From NCBI GenBank assembly GCA_902615145.1, contig CACMNK010000003.1, positions 1 through 64,000 of the forward strand: a stretch of DNA of 64,000 bases. Reading direction: 5' to 3'. Both the position numbers and the translations under genes were made by a program. Positions 10,783 through 20,057 of the stretch are shown one piece after another. The DNA is from an uncultured Pelagibacteraceae bacterium (GTDB lineage Bacteria; Pseudomonadota; Alphaproteobacteria; Pelagibacterales; Pelagibacteraceae). Below the pieces are notes generated by a model that worked only from the letters and a program-made list of their open reading frames with translations, searched no databases and was not told the DNA's origin. The stretch's first letter is position 1; every line of letters starts with the position of its first letter.

Positions 10783-11394
10783 ATGCCATCAGTAACTTTC
10801 GATGATTTTTATGAGGTCCCAGACCTTAATTTTGATATCACAAGATTAAGAGAAGATTTAGATAAAATTTTAAAAGCTAAAAAATTTAATTCTCCTGGAG
10901 TAACACACTTTGGTGCAATATCATTAAACCAAATTCCAAATGACAAAAGCTCTATTGAAGGAAATAATATACGAGGAAAATATTGGACTATAGCAGATGA
11001 AACTGGAAAAGAAGTTTCTAGAGATGTTGATATAGATGAGTCTAAATATACTCAATTAATCCCTGAATTTGAGAATACTTATTTTAAAGAAGTTTATAAC
11101 ACTTTAAGTAAAAGATTTAAACTGGGTAGAGTAAGACTTTTGTTAAAAGAGCCAAGGTCCACACTCAGCTGGCATAAAGACCCAGAGTGTAGGCTGCACG
11201 TACCAATTATTACTAACAAGGGCTGTTCGATGGTAATCGAGAATGTTGCAAAACACCTCCCTGCTGATGGAAAAGTTTGGATAACAAATAACACAAAATA
11301 TCACAATTTCTTCAATGGTGGGGAACAAGCAAGAATACATCTAGTAGCTTGCGTGCTAGAAAGCCCTTTTAAGGAAAAAAATGGAAATAACTAG
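10783..11394 (+). CDS. Aspartyl/asparaginyl beta-hydroxylase-like 2OG-Fe(II) oxygenase
   Basis: HxD...H arrangement: LSWHKDPECRLHVPIITNKG...HNFFNGGEQARIHLVACV. Confidence 0.65.
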   Translation: MPSVTFDDFYEVPDLNFDITRLREDLDKILKAKKFNSPGVTHFGAISLNQIPNDKSSIEGNNIRGKYWTIADETGKEVSRDVDIDESKYTQLIPEFENTYFKEVYNTLSKRFKLGRVRLLLKEPRSTLSWHKDPECRLHVPIITNKGCSMVIENVAKHLPADGKVWITNNTKYHNFFNGGEQARIHLVACVLESPFKEKNGNN

Positions 11395-11620
11395 CGGGAT
11401 ATTTAAGGCAGCAGGTAATATCTATCAAAATAACAAAGGTTCTATTCTTAGGACAATAATCTATACAATCGGACACTTTGCAATAGCTATAACTGTTCTA
11501 ATGTTAGTTGCTGACGTTTCTTTCATGATTGCATTGACTGACGCGATTGTTGAACCAATAGCCAACTCCGTTTGGTATTTTATTTTGGACAAATGGTGGG
11601 CCAGTAGGTCGAAAAACTAA
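11381..11620 (+). CDS. DUF2061-like small membrane protein
   Basis: IIYTIGHFAIAITVLMLVADVSFMIALTDAIVEPIANSVWYFILDKWW. Confidence 0.65.
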   Translation: MEITSGIFKAAGNIYQNNKGSILRTIIYTIGHFAIAITVLMLVADVSFMIALTDAIVEPIANSVWYFILDKWWASRSKN

Positions 11621-11666
11621 AAAAAATTTAAATTAAATCATAATTCTTTTTTTCGAGATAAATCTT

Positions 11667-11685
11667 GATAATAATTATCATTATC
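11667..11685. promoter_or_regulatory. Fur-box-like site 1, GATAATAATTATCATTATC
   Basis: Matches 17 of 19 positions of the classical GATAATGATAATCATTATC Fur box. Confidence 0.65.
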
Positions 11686-11696
11686 AAAAAAAATGC

Positions 11697-11715
11697 GCTA
11701 ATGATAATTATTTTC
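11697..11715. promoter_or_regulatory. Fur-box-like site 2, GCTAATGATAATTATTTTC
   Basis: Matches 16 of 19 positions of the same consensus; starts 30 bp after site 1. Confidence 0.5.
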
Positions 11716-11760
11716 ACAGATTTTTCTTGAAAGCATTTTTCATAATATTATTTTAACTAC

Positions 11761-11940
11761 ATGCAAATTGAAAACTATAATTGTAAAAAATGCGGGCTTA
11801 CGATTTCTTCAACTTGTTCTAAATGTGATAAAGTAGTTGATGTTGAAGTTCTAGATGATGGTTGTATTGTGCAGAAAACAAAATGTGGAGATTGTGCAAA
11901 TACACCAGTAATCAAAGACGTTTGCGCGCAACAAAAGTAA
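11761..11940 (+). CDS. 59-aa cysteine-rich (8 Cys) zinc-ribbon/metal-binding-like small protein; absent from the ORF track
   Basis: Manual translation: MQIENYNCKKCGLTISSTCSKCDKVVDVEVLDDGCIVQKTKCGDCANTPVIKDVCAQQK*; CxxC pairs. Confidence 0.65.
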   Translation: MQIENYNCKKCGLTISSTCSKCDKVVDVEVLDDGCIVQKTKCGDCANTPVIKDVCAQQK

Positions 11941-11955
11941 CTGAATATTTAAAAG

Positions 11956-12402
11956 TTATTTAATTTTTCCCCAAATATTGGTGTTTTTAATCCATCCCTT
12001 AAACTTGGATGTTTTAATTTGACACCAATTTTCATTACATCTTTTAACAATTAATATTCTACCTTTTTTAATTTTTGCCAGCGGTTTTGAAAAATTAGAT
12101 GGTCTTTGAAATAAAATTTTATCCTTAAGTGGTATAATTGAATTTACCTGTTTTAGTTGTGAAACATGTATCCAGCCACTATTATTTTTTACATCAATAA
12201 TCCTTCGAAAGTTTTCATTTTTATCAATTTGTTTTATTGGGAGATTTATTTTCATATATACATATTTTATGGGAGATTCTAAGCTAGGTCCATATCTGAC
12301 ATTAACCTTATCTTTTTTCAAAGACAGAAAAACTTCATTTGCAAAACAATTGGATAAATAAAAAAAAATTAAAATAAGTGATAGTATTATTTTTTGAAAC
12401 AT
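11956..12402 (-). CDS. Secreted SH3-like domain protein
   Basis: Signal peptide then KVNVRYGPSLESPIKYVY...NNSGWIHVSQL...CNENWCQIKTSKFKGWIK. Confidence 0.75.
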   Translation of the reverse strand: MFQKIILSLILIFFYLSNCFANEVFLSLKKDKVNVRYGPSLESPIKYVYMKINLPIKQIDKNENFRRIIDVKNNSGWIHVSQLKQVNSIIPLKDKILFQRPSNFSKPLAKIKKGRILIVKRCNENWCQIKTSKFKGWIKNTNIWGKIK

Positions 12403-13151
12403 TATTTAGATACTTTTAATTTTTTTAATTTAACTTTTCTAAAACTTAGATTTAGTAAATCAAGTATAAGGATATATCCATTTAAATTTTTTCCGATGTT
12501 TAAAATTTTTTTTAATATCTCATTAGCCTGAATTGTACCAATGATACCAGCAACTGTTCCTAAAACACCTTCATATTCACAGTTTAAAATATCATCTGAG
12601 ATTTCTTTTTCTTGGAAAAAAGATCTTATGCATGGTGTGTTTTTATTTTTAAAATTAAAAGTAAAAATATGTCCATCAAATTTACTTATAGCTCCTACCA
12701 CTAAAAATTTTTTTGTTTTTTTACAATAATCATTTACCAAGAATTTAGTTTTGAAGTTATCTGATCCATCTATAATATAATCATATTTACTAGTAATATT
12801 TTTGATATTAATCTCATTAAGTTTAACTTTGTAACAATTAACTTTTGTGCTTGAATTAATTTTACGCAATTTTTTTTTTGCCGCTATAACTTTTGATTTT
12901 TTGATATCTTTTACATCATAAAGGCTTTGTCGATGAATATTAGTTATATCTACATTGTCGAAATCAATTATACCAAGACTACCTACACCTGCTCTAGTAA
13001 GAAATTCTGCTACAGAACAACCTAAACCACCCATTCCAATGATAAGAACTTTAGATTGAATTATTTTTTTTTGACCTAAAGCACCAATATTCTTTAAGAT
13101 TATTTGTCTTGAGAATCTCGCAACCTGGCTTTTATTCAAATTTTGACTCAT
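12402..13151 (-). CDS. ThiF/MoeB/HesA-family adenylyltransferase
   Basis: RQIILKNIGALGQKKI...VLIIGMGGLGCSVAEFLTRAGVGSLGIIDFDNVDITNIHRQ. Confidence 0.88.
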   Translation of the reverse strand: MSQNLNKSQVARFSRQIILKNIGALGQKKIIQSKVLIIGMGGLGCSVAEFLTRAGVGSLGIIDFDNVDITNIHRQSLYDVKDIKKSKVIAAKKKLRKINSSTKVNCYKVKLNEINIKNITSKYDYIIDGSDNFKTKFLVNDYCKKTKKFLVVGAISKFDGHIFTFNFKNKNTPCIRSFFQEKEISDDILNCEYEGVLGTVAGIIGTIQANEILKKILNIGKNLNGYILILDLLNLSFRKVKLKKLKVSK

Positions 13152-13585
13152 TTACCTGTTGAGCCAAATCCACCCTCTCCTCTTAAAGTTTTGGGTAATT
13201 CATTTGCTTCCTCTAATTCTATCTTTGCAATAGGGGTTAAAACCATTTGTGCGACTCTATCATTATTATTAACAACAAAATCGTGTTTACTATGATTAAA
13301 TATTATAATTTTTAATTCACCTCTGTAGTCACTGTCAATAGTTCCAGGGGTATTTAAAACACTAATGTTATTTTTAGCTGCTAAGCCAGAACGTGGCCTT
13401 ATTTGTATCTCATAATCTTCAGAGAAAGCGACAGATAATCCTGTTGGAATTAAAGCTGAGGTTTGTGGTTTGATTACTACTTTTTCCTTCACGAAGGCCA
13501 TTAGGTCCATGCCCGAAGCTCCTTTGGTCTTATAAGATGGAATGGCAACTTTAGGATCAAGTTTTTTAATTAGTACTCTGACCAT
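13148..13585 (-). CDS. dut: Deoxyuridine 5'-triphosphate nucleotidohydrolase
   Basis: GASGMDLMAF...IQIRPRSGLAAKNNISVLNTPGTIDSDYRGE...RGEGGFGSTGK. Confidence 0.96.
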   Translation of the reverse strand: MVRVLIKKLDPKVAIPSYKTKGASGMDLMAFVKEKVVIKPQTSALIPTGLSVAFSEDYEIQIRPRSGLAAKNNISVLNTPGTIDSDYRGELKIIIFNHSKHDFVVNNNDRVAQMVLTPIAKIELEEANELPKTLRGEGGFGSTGK

Positions 13586-14790
13586 TAATTCATCTGAGTA
13601 ACAATTCTATCAACAATCTCTTCGGAGATTTCAGATTTTTTTTTGTATGAAAGTGTCTCTTTTTTCTTTTTAAAATCATTATAATGAATTGTAACCTCAT
13701 TAAAATCACTATCAAAACCAATATTTTTTTTAGACACATCATTTGCAACAATCCAATCACAGTTTTTGTTTTTAAGTTTTTTTATGGCATTTAAGTCTAA
13801 ATTATTTGTTTCGGCCGCAAAACCAATAACTAGTTTTGGTCTCATTGAATTATGATTTGAAATATAATTTAAGATATCAATATTTTTTTCTAACTTGATA
13901 TTTAGGTTTTCCTTCTTTTTTATTTTGTCTTTACTTTTTATATTGATCTTAAAATCAGAAACCGCGGCAGAAAATACCGCAATATCTGTTGGTAAATTCT
14001 GTTGAGCAGCTTTAAACATTTCATCTGCCGTTTCAACTTTTATAAGTTTGATTTCTTGATCTATATCTAGATTAGTTGGACCTGATATTAAAGTCGTATC
14101 GAAACCTCTTTTATGTAAGGATTTTGCAATTTCATAACCTTGTTTACCACTTGATTTATTTGAAATAAATCTTACTGGATCTATGTATTCATTTGTTGGG
14201 CCCGCAGTAACTAAAGCTCTAATTTTTTTATTTTTTTCTCCGACTGTGAGAAAATTTCGGATTTCATTAAATATATCAATTGGATCAGACATTTTGCCAT
14301 CACCATATTCTCCACATGCCATATCGCCAGCAACAGGACCTATAAATTTATAACCATAACTTCTCAAATTTTTCAAATTATCTCTAGTAGATTTGTGTTC
14401 CCACATTCTAACATTCATTGCAGGAGCCAAGTAAACTTGTTTATTAGATGCTAGAATAACAGTCGAAGCTAAATCTTCAGCGTTTCCAGTGGCGAGTTTT
14501 GAAATAGTATTTGCGGTTACGGGAGCAACAATAATTACATCAGCCCATCTTGATAAAGCAATATGTTCCATTTCTAACTCATTTTCTATACTGAATAGGT
14601 CCTCGTAAACTTTCCCCTGTGATAATGAAGCGATTGATAAGGGAGTTACAAATTTTTTAGCACTCTTTGTTAAAATTGTTCTTATAGTAGCTTTATTTTT
14701 CCTAAATAATCTGATCAATTCTAAACTTTTATATGCGGCAATTCCTCCACAAATTATAAATAAAATTTTTTTATCAGCTAAATTTCTCAT
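13585..14790 (-). CDS. coaBC: Phosphopantothenoylcysteine decarboxylase / phosphopantothenate-cysteine ligase
   Basis: GGIAAYKSLELIR...APAMNVRMW...GPVAGDMACGEYGDGKMSDP...VTAGPTNEYIDPVRFISNKSSGKQGYEIA. Confidence 0.95.
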   Translation of the reverse strand: MRNLADKKILFIICGGIAAYKSLELIRLFRKNKATIRTILTKSAKKFVTPLSIASLSQGKVYEDLFSIENELEMEHIALSRWADVIIVAPVTANTISKLATGNAEDLASTVILASNKQVYLAPAMNVRMWEHKSTRDNLKNLRSYGYKFIGPVAGDMACGEYGDGKMSDPIDIFNEIRNFLTVGEKNKKIRALVTAGPTNEYIDPVRFISNKSSGKQGYEIAKSLHKRGFDTTLISGPTNLDIDQEIKLIKVETADEMFKAAQQNLPTDIAVFSAAVSDFKINIKSKDKIKKKENLNIKLEKNIDILNYISNHNSMRPKLVIGFAAETNNLDLNAIKKLKNKNCDWIVANDVSKKNIGFDSDFNEVTIHYNDFKKKKETLSYKKKSEISEEIVDRIVTQMN

Positions 14791-14798
14791 TTTATGAA

Positions 14799-16379
14799 TT
14801 AAAATACTAGTAGGCCAAGAATTACAAGCAATAAAAAACCTATTATAGATTGATTTCTGAAAGCTACCATTTCAGATCTTTTATCACTTAATGCATTATA
14901 AGAATTTGAGTTTTGAGGAATTTGTCCACTAGCCAAAAAAGTAAGAGCCTGATTAGCTTTATCCATTATTTCTGGAAATTCTGGTAATCTTTTTATTACT
15001 TCCGATGTGCTATTAATTGTTTCATTAATTGTAGTCATAGGGTTTTTTGTCTCTTTCAACCAGTTTTCAAGAATAGGTTTAGATGTAGTCCAAATGTTTG
15101 TTTCAGGATTCAATTTTCTTGCTACTCCTTCAACTACCACCATTGTTTTTTGTAACATTAATAACTGGGGTTGTGTCTGCATATTAAATTTTTCTGTGAC
15201 ATCAAAAAGTTGTTTTAACAATTTTCCACCGGATATATCTTTAACTGCTTGACCAAAAATAGGCTCACCTATAGATCTTAAAGCTTGAGCTAGATCATTT
15301 ATGGGGACATCTTTTGGTACTAGACCCGCGATTAAATGAACTTCAGCAACTTTTTTGTAGTCTCTTTGAATAAAACCAAAGAGTATTTCAGCTAAAAATC
15401 TTTTACTCATTTTATCGAGCCTGCCCATAATTCCAAAATCAATAGGAACAATATAGCCATCATTATCTATCAAAATATTTCCTTGATGCATATCAGCATG
15501 AAAAAAACCATCTCTAACGGCATGTCTAAGAAAATTTTGGATAATATCCTCTGCTAATTTCTTTGTATTTATATCTCTTTTTTTTAACTCACTAGTTTCT
15601 CTAATCGAGATACCCTCTACCCAGTCTAGTGTCATTACATTTTCACTAGTATAATTCCAGTAAATTTTTGGAACATTAAAACCAATATCATTTTTTGTGT
15701 TTTCTGCATATTCATTTGCAGCAGCAGCCTCAAACCTTAGATCCATTTCAAGATTAGTAATTTCTTTGAGTAAAAAAACTACTTCTACAAGTTTTAATCT
15801 TTTTGTTTTTTTTATTAAAGACTCAACTAAGAATGCAAATAACATAATAGCATCAATTTCATCGTTGAAAATTTTTTTAATATCAGGCCGCAAAATTTTT
15901 ATTGCAACATCTTTTATTATTCCATTGTCGTCTATTTTAGCTTTATGAACTTGAGCTATAGATGCAGCTGCAACAGGTTCGCTTAAATCAATAATTGAGT
16001 TATAGGTATCAATTCCTAAATCATCATTAATAATTTTTTTGGCTTGATCTTGGGAAAAAGGAGGCAATCTATCTTGAAGATTTTCAAGTTCCTTTGATAA
16101 ACCTTCTCCAATAATGTCTGGTCTTGTTGCTAAGAACTGACCTAGTTTTATAAAGGTTGTACCCATTGACTCTAAAGATTTAGATAACCTTTCTCCTTCA
16201 TTATTGGTTACACTTGTGTTATTTTTTGATGAAAAAGAGAAAGATAAAATTTTAAATAAAACTTTAATAGACAAAGGTGGCTCTTGAAATTTTGAGGTTA
16301 TATTTAAAATATCTGATTTTGCGATTTTTCTTCCAAGTTTAAATAATGTTATTAATTTTTTAATCATTATATTTTCCAA
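14799..16379 (-). CDS. ubiB: UbiB family protein (ABC1/ADCK kinase-like)
   Basis: LGQFLATRPDIIGEGLSKELENLQDRLPPF...AAASIAQVHKA...FFHADMHQGNILID...DFGIMGRL. Confidence 0.93.
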   Translation of the reverse strand: MENIMIKKLITLFKLGRKIAKSDILNITSKFQEPPLSIKVLFKILSFSFSSKNNTSVTNNEGERLSKSLESMGTTFIKLGQFLATRPDIIGEGLSKELENLQDRLPPFSQDQAKKIINDDLGIDTYNSIIDLSEPVAAASIAQVHKAKIDDNGIIKDVAIKILRPDIKKIFNDEIDAIMLFAFLVESLIKKTKRLKLVEVVFLLKEITNLEMDLRFEAAAANEYAENTKNDIGFNVPKIYWNYTSENVMTLDWVEGISIRETSELKKRDINTKKLAEDIIQNFLRHAVRDGFFHADMHQGNILIDNDGYIVPIDFGIMGRLDKMSKRFLAEILFGFIQRDYKKVAEVHLIAGLVPKDVPINDLAQALRSIGEPIFGQAVKDISGGKLLKQLFDVTEKFNMQTQPQLLMLQKTMVVVEGVARKLNPETNIWTTSKPILENWLKETKNPMTTINETINSTSEVIKRLPEFPEIMDKANQALTFLASGQIPQNSNSYNALSDKRSEMVAFRNQSIIGFLLLVILGLLVF

Positions 16380-17072
16380 CCACTATGAATTGAAACTATA
16401 CCACCAGATAAATTTGTATAATTACACTTATCAAATTTACTCTCATGCATTAAGTCTATGAGTTCATCTTGATTAACAAAATTTTCAATACTTTTAATTA
16501 AATACTGGTAAGGTTCTTTTTTTCCTACAACTATTTTTCCAATTTCTGGAATTAGCTTAGAATATTTTTCATAAAGATTATTTAAATTAGTGTTTTGAAT
16601 TTTTGAAAATTCAAGACATAAAAACCGACCACCTGGTTTTAAAACTCTGTATGCTTCTTTCAATGATTTTTTTATATTTTTTGTATTTCTTAATCCAAAA
16701 CTAATTGTATAAAAATCAAATGTATTACTTGAAACAGGCAAACTTTCAGCTGAGGATATATACCATTTTAGATTTTTACATTTAGGCAATTTTTTTTTAG
16801 CAATATTTATCATTCCCTTATTTGGATCAACACAAGTTACCTCGGCATTTTTTCCTACATTTTTTTAAGTAAATTTTAGCTATATCTCCTGTTCCACAAG
16901 CTACATCTATTAACTTTTGGTTTGTAGAAGGGTTCATCATATTTAAAAGGTTTTTTTTCCATATTCTATGCACACCTAGTGACATTAAATCGTTCATTAG
17001 GTCGTATTGATCGTAAACCTGGTTAAAGACATTTTGTACCAGTCCTTTTTTATTTTGAAGATACTGTTGCAT
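16367..17072 (-). pseudogene. ubiE: Demethylmenaquinone/ubiquinone methyltransferase UbiE split by a frameshift near 16860-16866
   Basis: N-terminal half 16827-17072 (...LMNDLMSLGVHRIWKKN...DVACGTGDIAKIYLKK) and C-terminal half 16367-16813 (MINIAKKK...FDFYTISFGLRNTKN...YRVLKPGGRFLCLEFSK) lie in different frames; the second frame reads VGKNAEVTCVDPNKGMINIA straight after the A7 run. Confidence 0.85.
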
Positions 17073-17104
17073 AAAATTTAATTATACAAATAATATAGTA
17101 GGAA

Positions 17105-17968
17105 ATGCCAGAATTACCAGAAGTAGAAATTGTAAGACAATCATTGAGTAAAAAAATAATAAGAAAAACTATAAAAAAAGTAATAGTAAGGAATAGAAAT
17201 TTAAGGGTTAAGGTACCTATAAATTTCAAAAAATTTTTAGAAAACCAAAAAATTTTAAATGTTGATAGATTTTCTAAATATCTAATCCTTTTTTTATCTG
17301 GAAGGAATATATTGTTAATTCATCTCGGCATGAGTGGTACAATACACTTTTTGGAACAAAATAAAAAAAATATTTTTACAAATACAAGCTTTTATAATTC
17401 TCCAGAATTACCTACCAACCATAATCACATTGAAATTTTTTTTGATAAATTTAAATTAGTATATAACGACCCTAGAAGATTTGGTTTTTTTGAAATTATT
17501 AAAGATAAAAAGTCTTTTGAAAAAAGATTTGAAAAACTAGGCCCTGAACCTTTTAATTCAAAGTTTAGCACAAATTATATTTATAATAATTTAAAAAATA
17601 AAAAAAAAAATATTAAAAATTTTCTATTAGATCAGAATTTTATATCAGGAATTGGAAATATTTATGCTAGTGAAATTCTTTATCTAAGCAAGATAAATCC
17701 TGTTAAAAAGGGAAAATCTGTCAATAAAACAGAGTGTAAAAAAATTTTTAAAAATACAAAGTTGGTGCTACTAAATGCTATAAAAAGAGGAGGGTCATCA
17801 ATAAGAGACTTTAAAGACCTCTCAGGAAAAAAAGGATCATTTCAAAAAAATTTCAAGGTTTATCAAAGAGAAGGACTAAAATGTAAAAGAATAAATTGTA
17901 AAGGTATTATTCAGAAAAAAAATATTTTAAATAGATCAACATTCTTTTGTGCATTCTGCCAAAAATAA
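17105..17968 (+). CDS. mutM: Formamidopyrimidine-DNA glycosylase
   Basis: MPELPEVEIVRQSL...HLGMSGT...NHNHIEIFF...DPRRFGFF...QNFISGIGNIYASEIL; C-terminal Cys zinc finger. Confidence 0.95.
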   Translation: MPELPEVEIVRQSLSKKIIRKTIKKVIVRNRNLRVKVPINFKKFLENQKILNVDRFSKYLILFLSGRNILLIHLGMSGTIHFLEQNKKNIFTNTSFYNSPELPTNHNHIEIFFDKFKLVYNDPRRFGFFEIIKDKKSFEKRFEKLGPEPFNSKFSTNYIYNNLKNKKKNIKNFLLDQNFISGIGNIYASEILYLSKINPVKKGKSVNKTECKKIFKNTKLVLLNAIKRGGSSIRDFKDLSGKKGSFQKNFKVYQREGLKCKRINCKGIIQKKNILNRSTFFCAFCQK

Positions 17969-18019
17969 AAGAATTATTTGATTGACCGATAGTATTTATC
18001 AAGCTATACCCCTGCGCAA

Positions 18020-18280
18020 ATGGCTAATACAAAATCAGCAATCAAAAGAATAAGAAGAATATCAAAACAAACTTCTGTAAACAAAATCAGAAAGAGTAGA
18101 TATAAAAACGCAATAAAAAAAATGAATGTCCTATTGGAAAAAAAAGATAAATCAGAAGCTTTGAAATTCTTACCTAAGTTGAATTCTGAATTGATGAAGA
18201 TTGCTAAAACTGGGGTAATCAAAAAACAAAACGCTTCTAGAAATATTTCCAGAATAACGAAAAAAATTTCATCTATTTAA
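18020..18280 (+). CDS. rpsT: 30S ribosomal protein S20
   Basis: MANTKSAIKRIRRISKQTSVNKIRKSRYKNAIKK...GVIKKQNASRNISRITKKI. Confidence 0.95.
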   Translation: MANTKSAIKRIRRISKQTSVNKIRKSRYKNAIKKMNVLLEKKDKSEALKFLPKLNSELMKIAKTGVIKKQNASRNISRITKKISSI

Positions 18281-18290
18281 TCTATATTAA

Positions 18291-18311
18291 CGGTTGTTAA
18301 GAGATACAACC
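18291..18311 (+). other. Inverted repeat GGTTGT-N8-ACAACC after rpsT
   Basis: Perfect 6-bp stem, 8-nt loop; no strong T-tract follows, so terminator function uncertain. Confidence 0.4.
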
Positions 18312-18460
18312 TCAGGATCTACAAAATCTGTAATTAAAAGAAATTGTTATACAATATTTAGATTTAGTAAATAACCTGAACTCTTTTGATTCAATTAAAA
18401 ATTTTATTAACTAATTTATAAATAAAAAACGATACAAAAAAATTTCAATTAAAAAAATTC

Positions 18461-18564
18461 ACACAATCCTAGATTTTAATTTTTTTAGAATTTTTTTATA
18501 TTACACAATCCTAGATTTTAATTTTTTTTTTAAACTTGTTTGTATTACACAATCCTAGATTTTA
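18461..18564 (+). repeat. Three direct repeats ACACAATCCTAGATTTTA upstream of dnaA (18461-18478, 18503-18520, 18547-18564), each followed by a T-tract; candidate dnaA regulatory or origin element
   Basis: Exact 18-bp identity of three copies read directly; start-to-start spacing 42 and 44 bp. Confidence 0.85.
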
Positions 18565-18632
18565 TTTTTTTTTAAATTTATAAAATATTTTCTTGCAAAA
18601 ATTTTTATTATAGCTCTTACTGAACTCTCTTC

Positions 18633-20057
18633 ATGAATATGGAAAATAGCTACAAGAATCCAGAATTAAATAAATCTATTTCAAATAAATTAGATTGGCA
18701 ATTAATCCAAAACGAGATGAAAAAAAAATTGGGATCGGAAGTTTATGAAAGTTGGTTAAAAAAAATTAATTTTATTGAGGAATTCAATAATTATATACTG
18801 ATATCGGTGCCAACCAGATTTATTAGAGATTGGATAACATCAAGATATTTGGACCAAATCTTACAAATCGTCAAAATTTTTAAAAAAGATCTAATTAGGA
18901 TAGAATTTAAAATTGTAGAAAATAGTATTAATTTAGAAAATCAAAAAAATAGTGAAAGTTTATTGAAAAAAAATGAAAATATTTCATTTTTAAAGGACTC
19001 TTTTTTACAATACAATCGAGTTGATCATAATAAAAGATTTGAAAATTTTGTAACTGGTAGCAGTAATAAGCTTGCGTATGAGGCTTCATTAAAAGTTACC
19101 GAAAATCTGTCCCAATATAATCCTTTGTATATTTATGGAGGTGTAGGGATGGGTAAAACACATCTTTTAAATTCTATAGGTTTTGAATTAAAAAAAAGAA
19201 AAAAAGTAATGTTTATTCCAGCAGAACGTTTTATGTATCAATTTATTAAATCAATAAAAGCAAACGATATGGTAAGATTTAAAGAATATTTTCGAAACAC
19301 TGATATATTATTGATAGATGATATCCAATTTATGAACGGAAAAGAAGCTATGCAGGAGGAATTTTTTCATACCTTTAATGCTTTACTTGATAAAGGGAGT
19401 CAAATTATAGTATCTGCAGATAGATCTCCAAATAAATTATCTAGAATTCAAGAAAGAATAAAATCTAGATTCTCTGGAGGATTAGTTGTTGATATACAAA
19501 AACCTGATCTAGAATTAAGAAGGAATATAATTGAAAAAAAGATTAACGAATTAAATAAGCTTTATACAGATAAGATTGAAATTTCAAAGGAAATTAAAGA
19601 TTTTATAAGCCTTGAAATTTCTAACAGTATAAGAGAATTAGTTGGTGCTGTTAACCGTTTAATATCTTTCTCAAGAATTTATAATAAATTACCTAATTTG
19701 GCTGAAACTAAGGTAGTCTTAAAAGACTTACTAAATATTAATGAAAATAAAGTTACTATTGATTTAATACAGACTTTGGTGTGCAAATTTTTCAAAATTA
19801 GCAAAAATGAGATGTTGTCCTCAAGAAGATCAAGGTATCTGGTAAGACCTAGACAAACCGCTATATATCTCACTAAAATTCTTACACCAAAATCTTTACC
19901 GGAAATAGGTCGAGAATTTTCAAATAGAGATCATACAACTATAATTCATTCAGTCAAAACTATAGAAAGATTAAAAGAGAATGATAAGGATATGGCAGAA
20001 AATATAAATAATTTAAAGAACCAAATATTATATAATACAAAAGAAAATGAAGTTTAG
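18633..20057 (+). CDS. dnaA: Chromosomal replication initiator protein DnaA
   Basis: YNPLYIYGGVGMGKTHLLNSIG...DILLIDDIQFMNGKEAMQEEFFHTFNAL...RPRQTAIYLTKILTPKSLPEIGREFSNRDHTTIIHSVKTIE. Confidence 0.98.
   Translation: MNMENSYKNPELNKSISNKLDWQLIQNEMKKKLGSEVYESWLKKINFIEEFNNYILISVPTRFIRDWITSRYLDQILQIVKIFKKDLIRIEFKIVENSINLENQKNSESLLKKNENISFLKDSFLQYNRVDHNKRFENFVTGSSNKLAYEASLKVTENLSQYNPLYIYGGVGMGKTHLLNSIGFELKKRKKVMFIPAERFMYQFIKSIKANDMVRFKEYFRNTDILLIDDIQFMNGKEAMQEEFFHTFNALLDKGSQIIVSADRSPNKLSRIQERIKSRFSGGLVVDIQKPDLELRRNIIEKKINELNKLYTDKIEISKEIKDFISLEISNSIRELVGAVNRLISFSRIYNKLPNLAETKVVLKDLLNINENKVTIDLIQTLVCKFFKISKNEMLSSRRSRYLVRPRQTAIYLTKILTPKSLPEIGREFSNRDHTTIIHSVKTIERLKENDKDMAENINNLKNQILYNTKENEV

Noticed and set aside
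10768-10786. Third Fur-box-like match CTAATGATAATTTTATG at the hydroxylase start codon
   Set aside because: Only one half-site matches (about 12 of 19) and it overlaps the ATG; expected by chance in AT-rich DNA.
18004-18222. 72-aa minus-strand ORF
   Set aside because: Antisense to rpsT; apparent hydrophobicity is the complement of Lys-rich codons.
18301-18460. Search for canonical DnaA boxes (TTATCCACA) upstream of dnaA
   Set aside because: Only partial matches such as TTATACAAT seen; not enough to call a DnaA box.
18461-18564. CRISPR array interpretation of the dnaA-upstream repeats
   Set aside because: Repeats too short (18 bp), only three units, AT-rich T-tract spacers, no cas genes in the window.
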